From Hoyosella levis (GTDB lineage Bacteria > Actinomycetota > Actinomycetes > Mycobacteriales > Mycobacteriaceae), in assembly GCF_026008515.1 (NCBI RefSeq), contig NZ_BQYM01000009.1, positions 124,001-188,000 on the forward strand: DNA of 64,000 nt. The letters run 5' to 3'. A program made the position numbers and the translations under genes. Positions 11,601-19,630 of this stretch are shown in pieces. Within the stretch, counting starts at the first letter, position 1, and every line of letters starts with the position of its first letter. The notes under the pieces are model-generated. The model worked only from the letters and a program-made list of their open reading frames with translations. It searched no databases and had not been told where the DNA came from.

Positions 11601-12914
11601 ATGTCCTACACCGTATTGGTACCGGGGATGACACGGGAGCAGCACGACGCGCTCGCGCAGCTCGAGCGGGATCGGGATGTGCGCTTCTATCCGTTGCTCG
11701 CGCCCGAGCGCCTGGTCGCGTCCACGCATATCGAGCTGGCGCCGCTGCTGGAGGAAGCACGCGAGAAGATCGCGGCGTTCGAGCATCCGATCGATGGGAT
11801 CATCCCGCACTGGGATTTCCCCACAAGCGTGCTGGCGCCCATCATGGCGAACGAGCTTGGCTTGCGGTCGCCGACGCTCGGTTCCGTCCTGCGCTGCGAG
11901 CACAAGTACTGGAGCAGGGTGGAGCAGCGCGCGAGCATCCCTGCCTATGTGCCCCGTTTCGAGCTCGTGGATCCTTTGGATGAGAACGCCGCGAGCGAGG
12001 TCGGCCTGGAGTATCCGTTCTGGCTCAAGCCCGTCAAGTCGCACTCCTCGATGCTGGGCTTCCGCATCGACGACAAGGAACAGCTCGAGGCGGCCCTCGC
12101 CGCGATGCGCGCCTCCCTCGGCAACATGGCCGAAGCGTTCGACGAGGCGCTGGAGCTCGTCGGTATCCCGGATGGGATCACCGACGCGGCCGCCTTCCGA
12201 TGCGTGGCGGAGGAGTTGCTGACCGGCCAAGAGTTCGCGATCGAGGGCTCGGTGGCGGGTGACGTGATGCGGGTGCATGGCGTATTCGACATGCAGGTCG
12301 AGCGCGGATCGCATTCGATCGACTCGTTCCTCTACCCCGCAGCACGGGTTCCCGCGCAAGTGCAGGAGGAAGCAATCGGGGCGGCCCGCGATTTCCTCGC
12401 GGATGTGGGGTTCCTCGATGGCTGCTTCAACGCGGAATTCTTCTGGAACCACGAACGGCAGCTCCTCCGCTTGATCGAGGTCAATACCCGGATCTCGCAG
12501 TCCCATACCGAGATGTTCATGAAGGTCGATGGAGCCCCGAATCACCTCGTGGCGCTCGATGTGGCGCTCGGCAGGGCGCCCAGCATGCCGCATCGGCGCG
12601 GAGCGTTCCCCTTCGCCGCCCTGTTCTACGTGACCACGGAGGAGGATGGCGTGGTCGAGGGGGTTCCCGGGCCCGCGGACCTCGAGGCGCTCGAGCGGAC
12701 ATGCCCGGGCGCGAAGCTTCACCTGGCAGTGCGCCCGGGCGACCGGTTATCGCGGATGGCGAACCAGGATGAATATCGATTCCGGCTCGGCACCCTGGTC
12801 ATCGGCCTCGATGATCCCGATGAGCTCGACGATCGATTTCGCGCGTGCCGGGACTGCCTGCCGTTCGCTATCAAGCGATCCTCGGAGGAGGAAAACCATG
12901 GAGTACGTGACTGA
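11601..12914 (+). CDS. ATP-grasp domain protein of unknown substrate
   Basis: 437 residues. The ATP-grasp fold joins a carboxylate to an amine or similar nucleophile through an acyl-phosphate. Visible parts are HWDFPTSVLAPIMANELG (pre-ATP region), YPFWLKPVKSHSSMLGF with the first ATP-binding lysine, a central sensor QEFAIEGSVAGD and the Mg-binding LIEVNTRISQSH. ATG 11601 is preceded by GAGGAG at 11582-11587, a rather long spacing. The gene overlaps the next (CocE/NonD hydrolase) by 17 bp, so ligase and hydrolase are made together under a SigF-type promoter. The product is unknown; a small peptide or amide that the partner hydrolyses is one reasonable idea. Confidence 0.82.
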   Translation: MSYTVLVPGMTREQHDALAQLERDRDVRFYPLLAPERLVASTHIELAPLLEEAREKIAAFEHPIDGIIPHWDFPTSVLAPIMANELGLRSPTLGSVLRCEHKYWSRVEQRASIPAYVPRFELVDPLDENAASEVGLEYPFWLKPVKSHSSMLGFRIDDKEQLEAALAAMRASLGNMAEAFDEALELVGIPDGITDAAAFRCVAEELLTGQEFAIEGSVAGDVMRVHGVFDMQVERGSHSIDSFLYPAARVPAQVQEEAIGAARDFLADVGFLDGCFNAEFFWNHERQLLRLIEVNTRISQSHTEMFMKVDGAPNHLVALDVALGRAPSMPHRRGAFPFAALFYVTTEEDGVVEGVPGPADLEALERTCPGAKLHLAVRPGDRLSRMANQDEYRFRLGTLVIGLDDPDELDDRFRACRDCLPFAIKRSSEEENHGVRD

Positions 12915-14955
12915 TCTTCCGCATGAGGTGGTGGACTGGGAGAACGAGTTCATCCCGCTGCCAGACGGAACCCGGCTCGCAGCGCGCCTGTGGATGCCAC
13001 GCGACGCCGCTGCCTCGCCCGTGCCCGCGGTGCTCGAGTACATCCCCTACCGCAAGCGGGACGTGACCCGGGGCCGCGATGCCTTGAACCATCCGTATAT
13101 CGCCGGGCATGGCTATGCCTGCGTGCGGGTGGACCTGCGCGGCAGCGGGGACTCGGACGGCGTCCTCCGGGACGAGTACCTGGCGACCGAGCACGAGGAC
13201 GCCCTCGACGTCATCGACTGGATAGCACGACAGCCCTGGTGCGACGGCAATGTGGGAATGATGGGCATCTCCTGGGGCGGCTTCAACAGCCTGCAGGTCG
13301 CGGCGAAGCGCCCGCCCGCGCTGAAGGCCATCATCAGTGCCTCGGCCACCGAGGATCTCTACTTCGACAACATGCACTACATGGGTGGGTGCCTCTTGTC
13401 GGACAACCTGTCCGAGGCCACGGTGATGTTCGCGTTCAACAGCTTGCCACCGGACCCGGAGATCGTCGGCGAGCAGTGGCGCGAGATGTGGCACGAGCGC
13501 CTTCGTGGCAGCGGGCTGTGGATCGAGAACTGGCTCAGGCACCAGCATCGCGACGACTACTGGAAGCGCGTGGCGATCAACGAGGACTACGGGATGATCC
13601 AGTGCCCCGTGTTCGCGGTCGGTGGCTGGGCCGATGGATACACCAACTCCATCTTCCGGCTGCTGGAGCATCTTGAGGTTCCCTGCAGGGCGCTGATCGG
13701 GCCGTGGGGCCACAAGTACCCGCATACGGGCGTGCCAGGGCCCGCGATCGGGTTCCTTGACGAGGTGGTGCGCTGGTGGGACCAGTGGTTGAAGGGCAAG
13801 GACACCGGCTTGCTCGACGAGCCGGCCCTACGGGTGTGGATGCAGGATGCCGTTCCGCCGCAGACCTCCTACGACGAGCGGCCCGGCCGCTGGGTGGCAG
13901 AGCAGGGCTGGCCGTCGAGCTCCATCGAGGAGCTGCGCCTCGAGCTGGGCGAGGGCTCGTTGCTCGGCCTCGAGGGTGCGGAGCGGGGCATTGGCTGTGC
14001 GGTGGGGCGGGACAACCACGTCGTGAACTCCCTGCTGAGCGTCGGCATGTTCGCCGGCAAGTGGGCATCTTATGCAGCGCCTCCTGATCTGCCCTCGGAC
14101 CAGCGCGAGGAGGATGGCGGCTCGCTCGTCTACGAGACGGGCGAGCTGACCGATCCGATCGAGATCCTGGGAATGCCGCTATTGCGGCTTGCCGTGGTCG
14201 CGGACAAGCCGGTCGCCATGGTCGCGGTCCGGATCTCGGATGTCGCGCGCACGGGGGAGGCGACCAGGGTCACCTATGGGCTGCTCAACCTCACGCACCG
14301 CGACAGCAGCGCGCGGCCGAGCCCCCTCGTCCCGGGCACCAGCTACGTCGTTGATGTTCCCCTCAACGGGGTCGCGCAGTCGTTCCCGGCGGGGCACAGG
14401 ATCAGGCTGGCGATCTCGAGCTCGTACTGGCCGCTTGCCTGGCCTCCTCCCGAGGCCGCTACGCTAACCATCGATCCCGCGCGCAGCGAGCTGATGCTGC
14501 CGATCCGGGCACCGCGGGCCGAGGATGATCTGCTCAGGCCATTCGGGAAGCCCACGGCTGCGCCGCCGCTCGAGACCACGCGACTGGAACCGGCCGAGCA
14601 TCATTGGAAGCTCATCCGTGACCTCGCATCGGGGGAGTCGACGCTGGAGATCGTGAACGACCAGGGCGAGCTCCGCCTCGACGATACGAAAACCGTGCTG
14701 CGCCGCGCCACCACGGAGTGGTTCTCCAGCGTGCAGAACGATGTGGGCTCGGTGCGGGGCGAGACCCGCACCGTGCGCCGCATTTCGCGCGACGAATGGC
14801 AGATCGAGGTCTCCACGCGCACCGTGATGACGTCCACTGCCGCCGAGTTCTTCCTGACCGCGGAGCTCGATGCCTGGGAGTTCGACGAGCAGCACGGTGA
14901 TTCACGGGTGTACTCGCAGAACTGGAGCACCCGCATCCCGCGGGATCTCGTGTGA
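12898..14955 (+). CDS. CocE/NonD (X-Pro dipeptidyl-peptidase S15) family hydrolase
   Basis: 685 residues, no signal peptide. ATG 12898 with GGAGGAGG at 12884-12891. The N-terminal alpha/beta hydrolase carries nucleophile S125 in MGISWGGF, probable acid D246 in GGWADGY and histidine H272 in GPWGHKYPH. The C-terminal roughly 250 residues form the jelly-roll seen in this family (FPAGHRIRLAISSSYWPLAWP). Family members cleave X-Pro dipeptides, cocaine-like esters or acyl-beta-lactam amides; the substrate cannot be told here. The 17-bp overlap with the ATP-grasp gene implies a shared pathway, perhaps turnover of the compound that the ligase makes. Confidence 0.9.
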   Translation: MEYVTDLPHEVVDWENEFIPLPDGTRLAARLWMPRDAAASPVPAVLEYIPYRKRDVTRGRDALNHPYIAGHGYACVRVDLRGSGDSDGVLRDEYLATEHEDALDVIDWIARQPWCDGNVGMMGISWGGFNSLQVAAKRPPALKAIISASATEDLYFDNMHYMGGCLLSDNLSEATVMFAFNSLPPDPEIVGEQWREMWHERLRGSGLWIENWLRHQHRDDYWKRVAINEDYGMIQCPVFAVGGWADGYTNSIFRLLEHLEVPCRALIGPWGHKYPHTGVPGPAIGFLDEVVRWWDQWLKGKDTGLLDEPALRVWMQDAVPPQTSYDERPGRWVAEQGWPSSSIEELRLELGEGSLLGLEGAERGIGCAVGRDNHVVNSLLSVGMFAGKWASYAAPPDLPSDQREEDGGSLVYETGELTDPIEILGMPLLRLAVVADKPVAMVAVRISDVARTGEATRVTYGLLNLTHRDSSARPSPLVPGTSYVVDVPLNGVAQSFPAGHRIRLAISSSYWPLAWPPPEAATLTIDPARSELMLPIRAPRAEDDLLRPFGKPTAAPPLETTRLEPAEHHWKLIRDLASGESTLEIVNDQGELRLDDTKTVLRRATTEWFSSVQNDVGSVRGETRTVRRISRDEWQIEVSTRTVMTSTAAEFFLTAELDAWEFDEQHGDSRVYSQNWSTRIPRDLV

Positions 14956-14974
14956 GGCCCCGGGCGAGGCGAAG

Positions 14975-14999
14975 GTTTCGGAGGCGCGAGCGGGGGTAT
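14975..14999 (+). promoter_or_regulatory. SigF-type promoter for methyltransferase-CDGSH pair
   Basis: -35 GTTTCG (14975-14980), 13-bp spacer, -10 GGGTAT (14994-14999). The -10 is an exact SigB/SigF match. The GTG of the methyltransferase gene is 42 bp downstream. Confidence 0.75.
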
Positions 15000-15040
15000 C
15001 CCGTGCTCCATCCGATCAAGCGCGACACTGGAGGTGCAGG

Positions 15041-15778
15041 GTGACCCTTGAGATCGAAGGCGTTCCCCCGCAGGACGTCCCCCCGAGGGAAACGGTGCCG
15101 GAGAACGCCGCGGGAGGGGATGCGCGGCCACTCAAGGTGTTCCGCCTCCCCGGGGTCTACCGCCCGCAGGAGGACAGCGTGCTGCTCGCGCGCGAGTACC
15201 TGCGCAGCGGGCTGGCGGGCCGTGGCGCGGTCCTCGACGCGTGCTGCGGGACCGGGTACCTGGCCCTCACAGCCGCTAGGAGCGGCTGCGCATCGGTGAC
15301 GGCGGTCGATTCCTCGATGCGGGCGGTGCTCTCGGCACGGATGAACGCTGCGCTTCTCAAGGCCCGGGTCGATGTCGTCCACAGCGATCTCGCGAGGCTA
15401 GTCGGGGCGCGCTCGTTCGACACCATCCTGACCAACCCTCCCTACGTGCCCTGGCGGGCAAGCGATTCCGCGCGGCCCTGCCCGAACTGGGACGCGGGCG
15501 CGAACGGCCGGAGCGTGATCGATGTCTTGTGCCTCGCCGCCAACCGGCTCCTTCGCCCTGGGGGATCGATGTTGATGGTGCACTCCGGGATCAGCGGAGT
15601 CGAGGAGACGCTTTCCCTGCTCCGGGGAAACGGCCTCGTGGCATCCGTCGTTGCCCGCCAGGGAATCCCTTTCGGGCCAGTGATGCGGCAACGGCGGAAC
15701 GCGCTGGTCAAGGCTGGATACCTCTCTCCCTCCCAGGTCCTCGAGGAGATCGTCGTTGTCCGAGCCGATAAGCGATAA
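15041..15778 (+). CDS. HemK2/MTQ2-like class I methyltransferase
   Basis: 245 residues, GTG start with GGAGG at 15030-15034. The SAM-binding motif is VLDACCGTGYLALTAA and motif IV is TNPPYVPW (N132-P-P-Y), which in the HemK/PrmC and MTQ2 families positions a glutamine or other amide for N-methylation. Actinobacteria encode a separate PrmC, so this is probably the HemK2-type paralogue. Its last 23 bases overlap the CDGSH gene, whose stop meets the stop of the haem-oxygenase-fold gene on the other strand. The three seem to form a conserved module of unknown purpose; the target protein is not known. Confidence 0.82.
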   Translation: MTLEIEGVPPQDVPPRETVPENAAGGDARPLKVFRLPGVYRPQEDSVLLAREYLRSGLAGRGAVLDACCGTGYLALTAARSGCASVTAVDSSMRAVLSARMNAALLKARVDVVHSDLARLVGARSFDTILTNPPYVPWRASDSARPCPNWDAGANGRSVIDVLCLAANRLLRPGGSMLMVHSGISGVEETLSLLRGNGLVASVVARQGIPFGPVMRQRRNALVKAGYLSPSQVLEEIVVVRADKR

Positions 15779-16043
15779 GCCAGCCAGCGACCAGCCACTG
15801 CCGTCCATGCGCTACACCGCCGACGGGCCCTTGCTGGTGCCGGGCCCGGTCCGCATCGAGCTTCCGGACGGGACCGTCGCCGAGTCCGACCGGGTGACGG
15901 TCGCGCTCTGCTTGTGCCGCAGGAGCAGGATCTTCCCCTTCTGCGACACCAGCCACCGGCGGAAGCGCAAGCAACGACGGGCCAGCCCTCTTGGCAGCTG
16001 CGACGAACCGGGGGAGGACGGCGATGGCCAGGGCAAGCGCTAG
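15756..16043 (+). CDS. CDGSH iron-sulfur protein
   Basis: 95 residues. The motif C52-L-C54-x2-S-x3-P-x-C63-D-T-S-H67 fits C-x-C-x2-[ST]-x3-P-x-C-D-x-[ST]-H, which binds a [2Fe-2S] cluster through three Cys and one His. The tail is highly basic and then acidic. The start is probably TTG 15756, inside the methyltransferase gene; ATG 15807 is the alternative and would still keep the whole motif. Bacterial single-CDGSH proteins act as redox or iron-sulfur transfer components. Here it may feed electrons or iron to the adjacent diiron-type enzyme, by inference from neighbourhood. Confidence 0.88.
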   Translation: MSEPISDKPASDQPLPSMRYTADGPLLVPGPVRIELPDGTVAESDRVTVALCLCRRSRIFPFCDTSHRRKRKQRRASPLGSCDEPGEDGDGQGKR

Positions 16044-17098
16044 AGCCCGCCAGGTTCCCGCAGGCTCGTGCGCCCGCGTTCCCACGAGCCGAGCAGCCTC
16101 GCCGACGAGCGCTCCTCGAGGAACTCGCTCGCCCCGATGCCGAAGCTGACATCGTCGCGCAAGTCCGGTCGGGCCCGCAGCAGCTCGCCCACGACATCGG
16201 TGCGCATCAATTGCTCGTGGACGGCATCGGCCTCGATGTGCTCGCGATAGAAGTGCACGCACGCATGAGGGGCGCCAAGCCGCTCGAGGGCATCCATCAT
16301 CACCCGCGCGCCCGGCCCGTTGGAGATCTCCGCCGCGGCGAACATCCCGACGAGCGCGCCGAGCCGCGATCGGTGCAACCCGCACAGTGACATCAGGTTC
16401 ACGGTCGCCAGGGTCTCCGCCGGCACCAGGTCGAGGTAGGCGAGGTATCGCGAGTCGAGGTCCGCGGCGTCCAGCAGGTCGGCGAAGAGGCGGGAGTGCA
16501 TGCGCGAATGCTGCCCGCCGCCATACTCGTCGAACTCCACGGCCACGAGCGCGGCCTTGGGCCGTCCGGTGAGGCGCGGGATCGCCCATGCCTGCGGGTC
16601 GGCTTCCTTCAACTGATAGATGGATCGATGGATGAATAGCTCGCGCATCTGTGCCCACGTGCCTGAATCTCGCAGGAACGTGCCCACCGTGCCGGTGCTC
16701 GGGGGCGGGGCGCACAGGTCCTCGAGCACAAGCACGGGGTCCTCGATCTCCACGTGCTCGCGAAGAACATCGAGGAACAGCGACTCGAGCGAGGCTCGCG
16801 CACCCAGCAGAGCCAGGTGCCATTCCCAGCCCGGATCGACCCCGGCGAACCCCTGGTAGTGGAGCTCGTAGCACACGGTCAGCGCGAGCTGCGCGTCCTC
16901 GCCCAGCGCATCGCAACCGCGCGCGAGCCGGGCCAGGCCAGCAAGGCCATCATCGGGCACCTCGGGTGCCGGGCGGGACAATGCCTCGATCAGGCCTGCG
17001 GATATCGGTCCTCGCGGGGAGGGCAGCGGCGGGCCAGGGTAGTCGTGCTCCCCGGCTGGCTGAGGCTCGGCGAGGGCGGCGGCCTGGTGGGTGCTCAT
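16040..17098 (-). CDS. iron-containing redox enzyme, haem-oxygenase-like fold
   Basis: 352 residues, helical. The sequence fits the iron-containing redox enzyme family (Haem_oxygenase_2/HDO type): EDAQLALTVCYELHYQGFAGVD, LVAVEFDEYGGGQHSRMH, HRSRLGALVGMFAAAE and HFYREHIEADAVHEQL supply the Glu/His residues expected for a diiron centre. ATG 17098 is chosen because it follows GGGGAAG and the residues further upstream look non-coding. Relatives perform N-oxygenation, desaturation or C-C cleavage, so the reaction is open. It converges with, and overlaps by 4 bp, the CDGSH gene, a pairing I recall in other actinobacteria. Confidence 0.8.
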   Translation of the reverse strand: MSTHQAAALAEPQPAGEHDYPGPPLPSPRGPISAGLIEALSRPAPEVPDDGLAGLARLARGCDALGEDAQLALTVCYELHYQGFAGVDPGWEWHLALLGARASLESLFLDVLREHVEIEDPVLVLEDLCAPPPSTGTVGTFLRDSGTWAQMRELFIHRSIYQLKEADPQAWAIPRLTGRPKAALVAVEFDEYGGGQHSRMHSRLFADLLDAADLDSRYLAYLDLVPAETLATVNLMSLCGLHRSRLGALVGMFAAAEISNGPGARVMMDALERLGAPHACVHFYREHIEADAVHEQLMRTDVVGELLRARPDLRDDVSFGIGASEFLEERSSARLLGSWERGRTSLREPGGL

Positions 17099-17108
17099 GC
17101 CGCAGGGC

Positions 17109-17133
17109 TTCCCCAGCATGACGGGTGGTAAAC
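17109..17133 (-). promoter_or_regulatory. possible SigF-type promoter for the haem-oxygenase-fold enzyme
   Basis: On the minus strand: -35 GTTTAC (17133-17128), 13-bp spacer, then GGGGAA (17114-17109). The -10 departs from GGGTAT and doubles as the ribosome-site region of the gene, so this is weaker than the other sites. The identical spacer is the main argument. Confidence 0.4.
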
Positions 17134-17167
17134 GTCGTGCCCGGCCCGCGAGAGGGCGGCCCGCCAC

Positions 17168-17192
17168 GATTAATCCACGCATGCCCGGGTAT
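17168..17192 (+). promoter_or_regulatory. SigF-type promoter for flavodoxin-like reductase and DUF5709 genes
   Basis: -35 GATTAA (17168-17173), 13-bp spacer, -10 GGGTAT (17187-17192). One base differs from the SigB consensus GTTTAA. The downstream ATG is at 17227 with a strong AAGGAGG. Confidence 0.68.
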
Positions 17193-17226
17193 GTCCTTCA
17201 TTGCCACTCGATCAAGGAGGAGCTCC

Positions 17227-17841
17227 ATGAGCCAACCACGCGCGCTCGCGCTGATCTGCAGCCTCAAGCCCAGCGCCGAGGAATCGAGCAGCGAGCTGCT
17301 CGCGAAGCAGATTCTCTCCGCGCTGGACGAGCACGGGGTGCGCGGATCGTCCGTGCGGGTGGCGGATCACGTGATCCCGCCAGGCGTGGGCCATGAGATG
17401 AGCGATGACGACGCCTGGCCCGCCATCCGGGAGGAAGTGCTCGAGAGCGAGGTGCTCGTGCTGTGCACGCCGATCTGGCTCGGGCATCCCTCGAGCGTGG
17501 CGCAGCGCGTGCTCGAGCGCCTCAACGCCGATCTCGGCGAGGCCGGGGAGGACGGGCGCCCGATCATGTGGGACAAGGTCGCTGTGGTGGGAGTCGTCGG
17601 CAACGAGGACGGCGCGCACAAGGTGACGGCTGATCTGTTCCAGGGGCTCAACGACCTTGGCTTCACGATCCCCGCGCACGGCTCTGCCTACTGGGTGGGG
17701 GAGGCCCGTGGCGGAACGGACTACCGCGACCTCGACGAGATGCCCGCGGGGCTCGCGAAGAACATCAGCAATCTCGCGCGCAATGCCGCCCACCTTGCGG
17801 GGATTCTCGCCACCGCGCCCTATCCGGCGCCACGCGACTAG
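17227..17841 (+). CDS. NAD(P)H-dependent FMN reductase / flavodoxin-like oxidoreductase
   Basis: 204 residues. ATG 17227 follows AAGGAGGAGCT. The flavodoxin-like fold is shown by ALALICSLKPS (phosphate-binding loop after strand 1), VLVLCTPIWLGHPSSVAQRVLERL (the family TPIWxGxPS flavin-binding turn) and DKVAVVGVVGNEDGAH. No membrane segment. It probably reduces quinones, FMN or azo-type electrophiles with NAD(P)H. Together with the SigF-type promoter this suggests a redox-defence role. DUF5709 follows 43 bp downstream on the same strand, likely one transcript. Confidence 0.85.
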   Translation: MSQPRALALICSLKPSAEESSSELLAKQILSALDEHGVRGSSVRVADHVIPPGVGHEMSDDDAWPAIREEVLESEVLVLCTPIWLGHPSSVAQRVLERLNADLGEAGEDGRPIMWDKVAVVGVVGNEDGAHKVTADLFQGLNDLGFTIPAHGSAYWVGEARGGTDYRDLDEMPAGLAKNISNLARNAAHLAGILATAPYPAPRD

Positions 17842-17884
17842 CCCGTGCTCTCGCGCGCGGCTGCAACGAGAGGAGATTCAACCT

Positions 17885-18166
17885 ATGGCACATGATGACC
17901 ACGACCGCCAGGACGCCACCCCGCCGCAAGACACCGGGGAGCCGGACCAGGTGGAGTCCGATCCCGCCTCGCTCAGCAGCGCGGAGTACCTCGACGAGGA
18001 GCGACTCGGCGAGAACCCGCTCGCGGGAGCGATGGCGCCACCGGATGACTGGACGGAGGCCGATGCCCGAGGGACGACTCCCGAGGAAGCGCGGGAGGGA
18101 GAGTCGCTCGACGACAAGCTCGAGCAGGAGGAGCCGGAAGTCCTGCCGGGTGAATCACCGCCCTAG
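17885..18166 (+). CDS. DUF5709 protein
   Basis: 93 residues, strongly acidic and predicted mostly disordered. ATG 17885 with AGGAG nine bases upstream. The core SAEYLDEERLGENPLAGA followed by PPDDW and the later EEAREGESLDDKL matches the actinobacterial DUF5709 family, which has no known function. These small acidic proteins often appear in general stress regulons; here the gene lies behind a SigF-type promoter. No Cys and no membrane segment. Confidence 0.85.
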   Translation: MAHDDHDRQDATPPQDTGEPDQVESDPASLSSAEYLDEERLGENPLAGAMAPPDDWTEADARGTTPEEAREGESLDDKLEQEEPEVLPGESPP

Positions 18167-18183
18167 CGGGATCCCCTCGTGAT

Positions 18184-18218
18184 GCGCGTGCCCCGGGCTC
18201 CTCCTGCCCGGGGCACGC
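18184..18218. terminator. bidirectional terminator, 13-bp stem
   Basis: Arms 18184-18196 and 18206-18218 pair perfectly around a 9-base loop. It lies exactly between the convergent DUF5709 gene and the minus-strand operon that ends at 18225. Confidence 0.85.
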
Positions 18219-18224
18219 GTGATC

Positions 18225-18551
18225 TCACATGTCGAGAGGTCCTTTGCCCTCAGCGGATACCTCGCGGTCCTTGGTGTCGAGGTGGGTCCTGCGCTTGCGC
18301 CGCGCCTGCCATCGCCACGAGACGACCGCCGTGACGAGAAGCACCAGGCAAATCGTGCCAGCGAGCCACGCTGGCACGGCTCGTCCCGAGGCCGCTGCGA
18401 CCAGAGCGAGCGGGAGCGCGATCAGCGCGAGCACGATCGATGCGTACGCGAGCCAGGCCACGGCCCGCCCGGCCCGGTCGGGAAACGTTCGTTCCGCGTC
18501 GGGGTACTGGGGCTCGGGGTGCTGGGGCTCGGGGTGCTGGGGCTCCTTCAT
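18225..18551 (-). CDS. small two-helix membrane protein
   Basis: 108 residues. The N-terminus carries a QHPEPQHPEPQYPD repeat, followed by two membrane segments (about 34-55 and 60-80) and a very basic cytoplasmic segment RWQARRKRRTH. ATG 18551 overlaps the stop of the upstream Vms1/Rv2629-like gene as ATGA, so it is translated by coupling. Family not recognised. Its position at the end of a three-gene operon suggests a stress-linked envelope protein. Confidence 0.75.
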   Translation of the reverse strand: MKEPQHPEPQHPEPQYPDAERTFPDRAGRAVAWLAYASIVLALIALPLALVAAASGRAVPAWLAGTICLVLLVTAVVSWRWQARRKRRTHLDTKDREVSAEGKGPLDM

Positions 18552-19630
18552 GATGGCGCTTCCATATTGCTCATCGCTTGGGCCGGTGCGCGCAGGATCG
18601 CGCCGATCCCATCGCGGAGATCCACATCGTCCTTGGCGCAAACGATGATCTCGCCGCCTTGAAGGATCGCGGTGGAGACGACGGCGTCAGCCTCGCGGGT
18701 GTCGGTGACGTCCGACGAGGGTTGCTCGCCATCCAGCGGGCGCGCCACTAGCAGCGTGTCGACATTGCCCTGCTGCAGGCTGGCCGCGACGGAATGCAGG
18801 CCTTCGACGGCATGGCCCGATGCCCGGCCCGACTCGATGCGGAAGCGCTCCAGTGCTTCCGCTACCTTCTCGTCCTGCCGCTGCCGCAGGAGGTCGGTGA
18901 TGGCCTCGTCGAGCCCGTCACCATTGGTGCCTCCGGCGCGGCCTCCCTCGGACACCGAGTACGCGAGGGCGCGCACGTCGTTGGGCAACAGTTGCTCGAT
19001 GCTGGTCCGTGCCTGCACCTCGCCGCCAAGCACCAGCATCGAGGGATGGATCTTGCGCACCGCCGCGGCGAGATACTCCGCTGTGTCGCGATGATTCCGC
19101 TCGATCATCTCCTCCGTGCGACCTTCCACGTGGGCCCAGCTGAACCGGTCGCCGGCGTTCGCCTTGTGCACGGGATGGTGATCTGGATCCTCCGAGCGGC
19201 TGGCGAGCGTATGCCCGTACTCATCGATGTAGCTCACGTCCACGCCAGTGCGGTCCACCTCGGCGACCATGATGGTCTGCCGGGCCACGCCATGCTCGAA
19301 CAGGGGAAGCAGGTGCGGCACGGGCGAGAACCGGGCAGCGGGCTGGTCGGGGACCATCGGCAGCTCCTCATCGACGATCACGGCATCCTCGGAGAACACC
19401 AGCGCCCTGCCTCGTCGGCCGATCGGGGGCTGCTCCCATTCGCCCAGCCCCGGGATCCGGTCGATGAGGGCGTCCGGCGCGCCCTGATCGCGCGCGCGAT
19501 CAGCGATGTCGCGCCAGCGCAGCTCGCGTGCCTTCGCTGCATCCTCCGTGTTGTGGGAGTCATCGACGTAGATCGAGAGGAACGGCCCGTGTGCTGTCTC
19601 CAGGCGATTTCTCAGTTCGTTCATGTCCAT
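18548..19630 (-). CDS. Vms1/Rv2629-like peptide release factor family protein
   Basis: 360 residues, soluble. The fold resembles the bacterial archaeo-eukaryotic release-factor (baeRF) group that includes M. tuberculosis Rv2629, a dormancy-regulon protein. Visible stretches are GPFLSIYVDDSHN near the N-terminus, TIMVAEVDRTGVDVSYIDEYG, DRFSWAHVEGRTEEMIERNHRDTAEYLA, HPSMLVLGGEVQARTSIEQLLP and the C-terminal VDTLLVARPLDGEQPSSDVTDTREADAVV. Family members may hydrolyse peptidyl-tRNA on stalled ribosomes, as Vms1 does, but no activity is proven for this group. It abuts the FAD/Rieske gene without a gap and overlaps the following membrane protein gene. Confidence 0.8.
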   Translation of the reverse strand: MDMNELRNRLETAHGPFLSIYVDDSHNTEDAAKARELRWRDIADRARDQGAPDALIDRIPGLGEWEQPPIGRRGRALVFSEDAVIVDEELPMVPDQPAARFSPVPHLLPLFEHGVARQTIMVAEVDRTGVDVSYIDEYGHTLASRSEDPDHHPVHKANAGDRFSWAHVEGRTEEMIERNHRDTAEYLAAAVRKIHPSMLVLGGEVQARTSIEQLLPNDVRALAYSVSEGGRAGGTNGDGLDEAITDLLRQRQDEKVAEALERFRIESGRASGHAVEGLHSVAASLQQGNVDTLLVARPLDGEQPSSDVTDTREADAVVSTAILQGGEIIVCAKDDVDLRDGIGAILRAPAQAMSNMEAPS

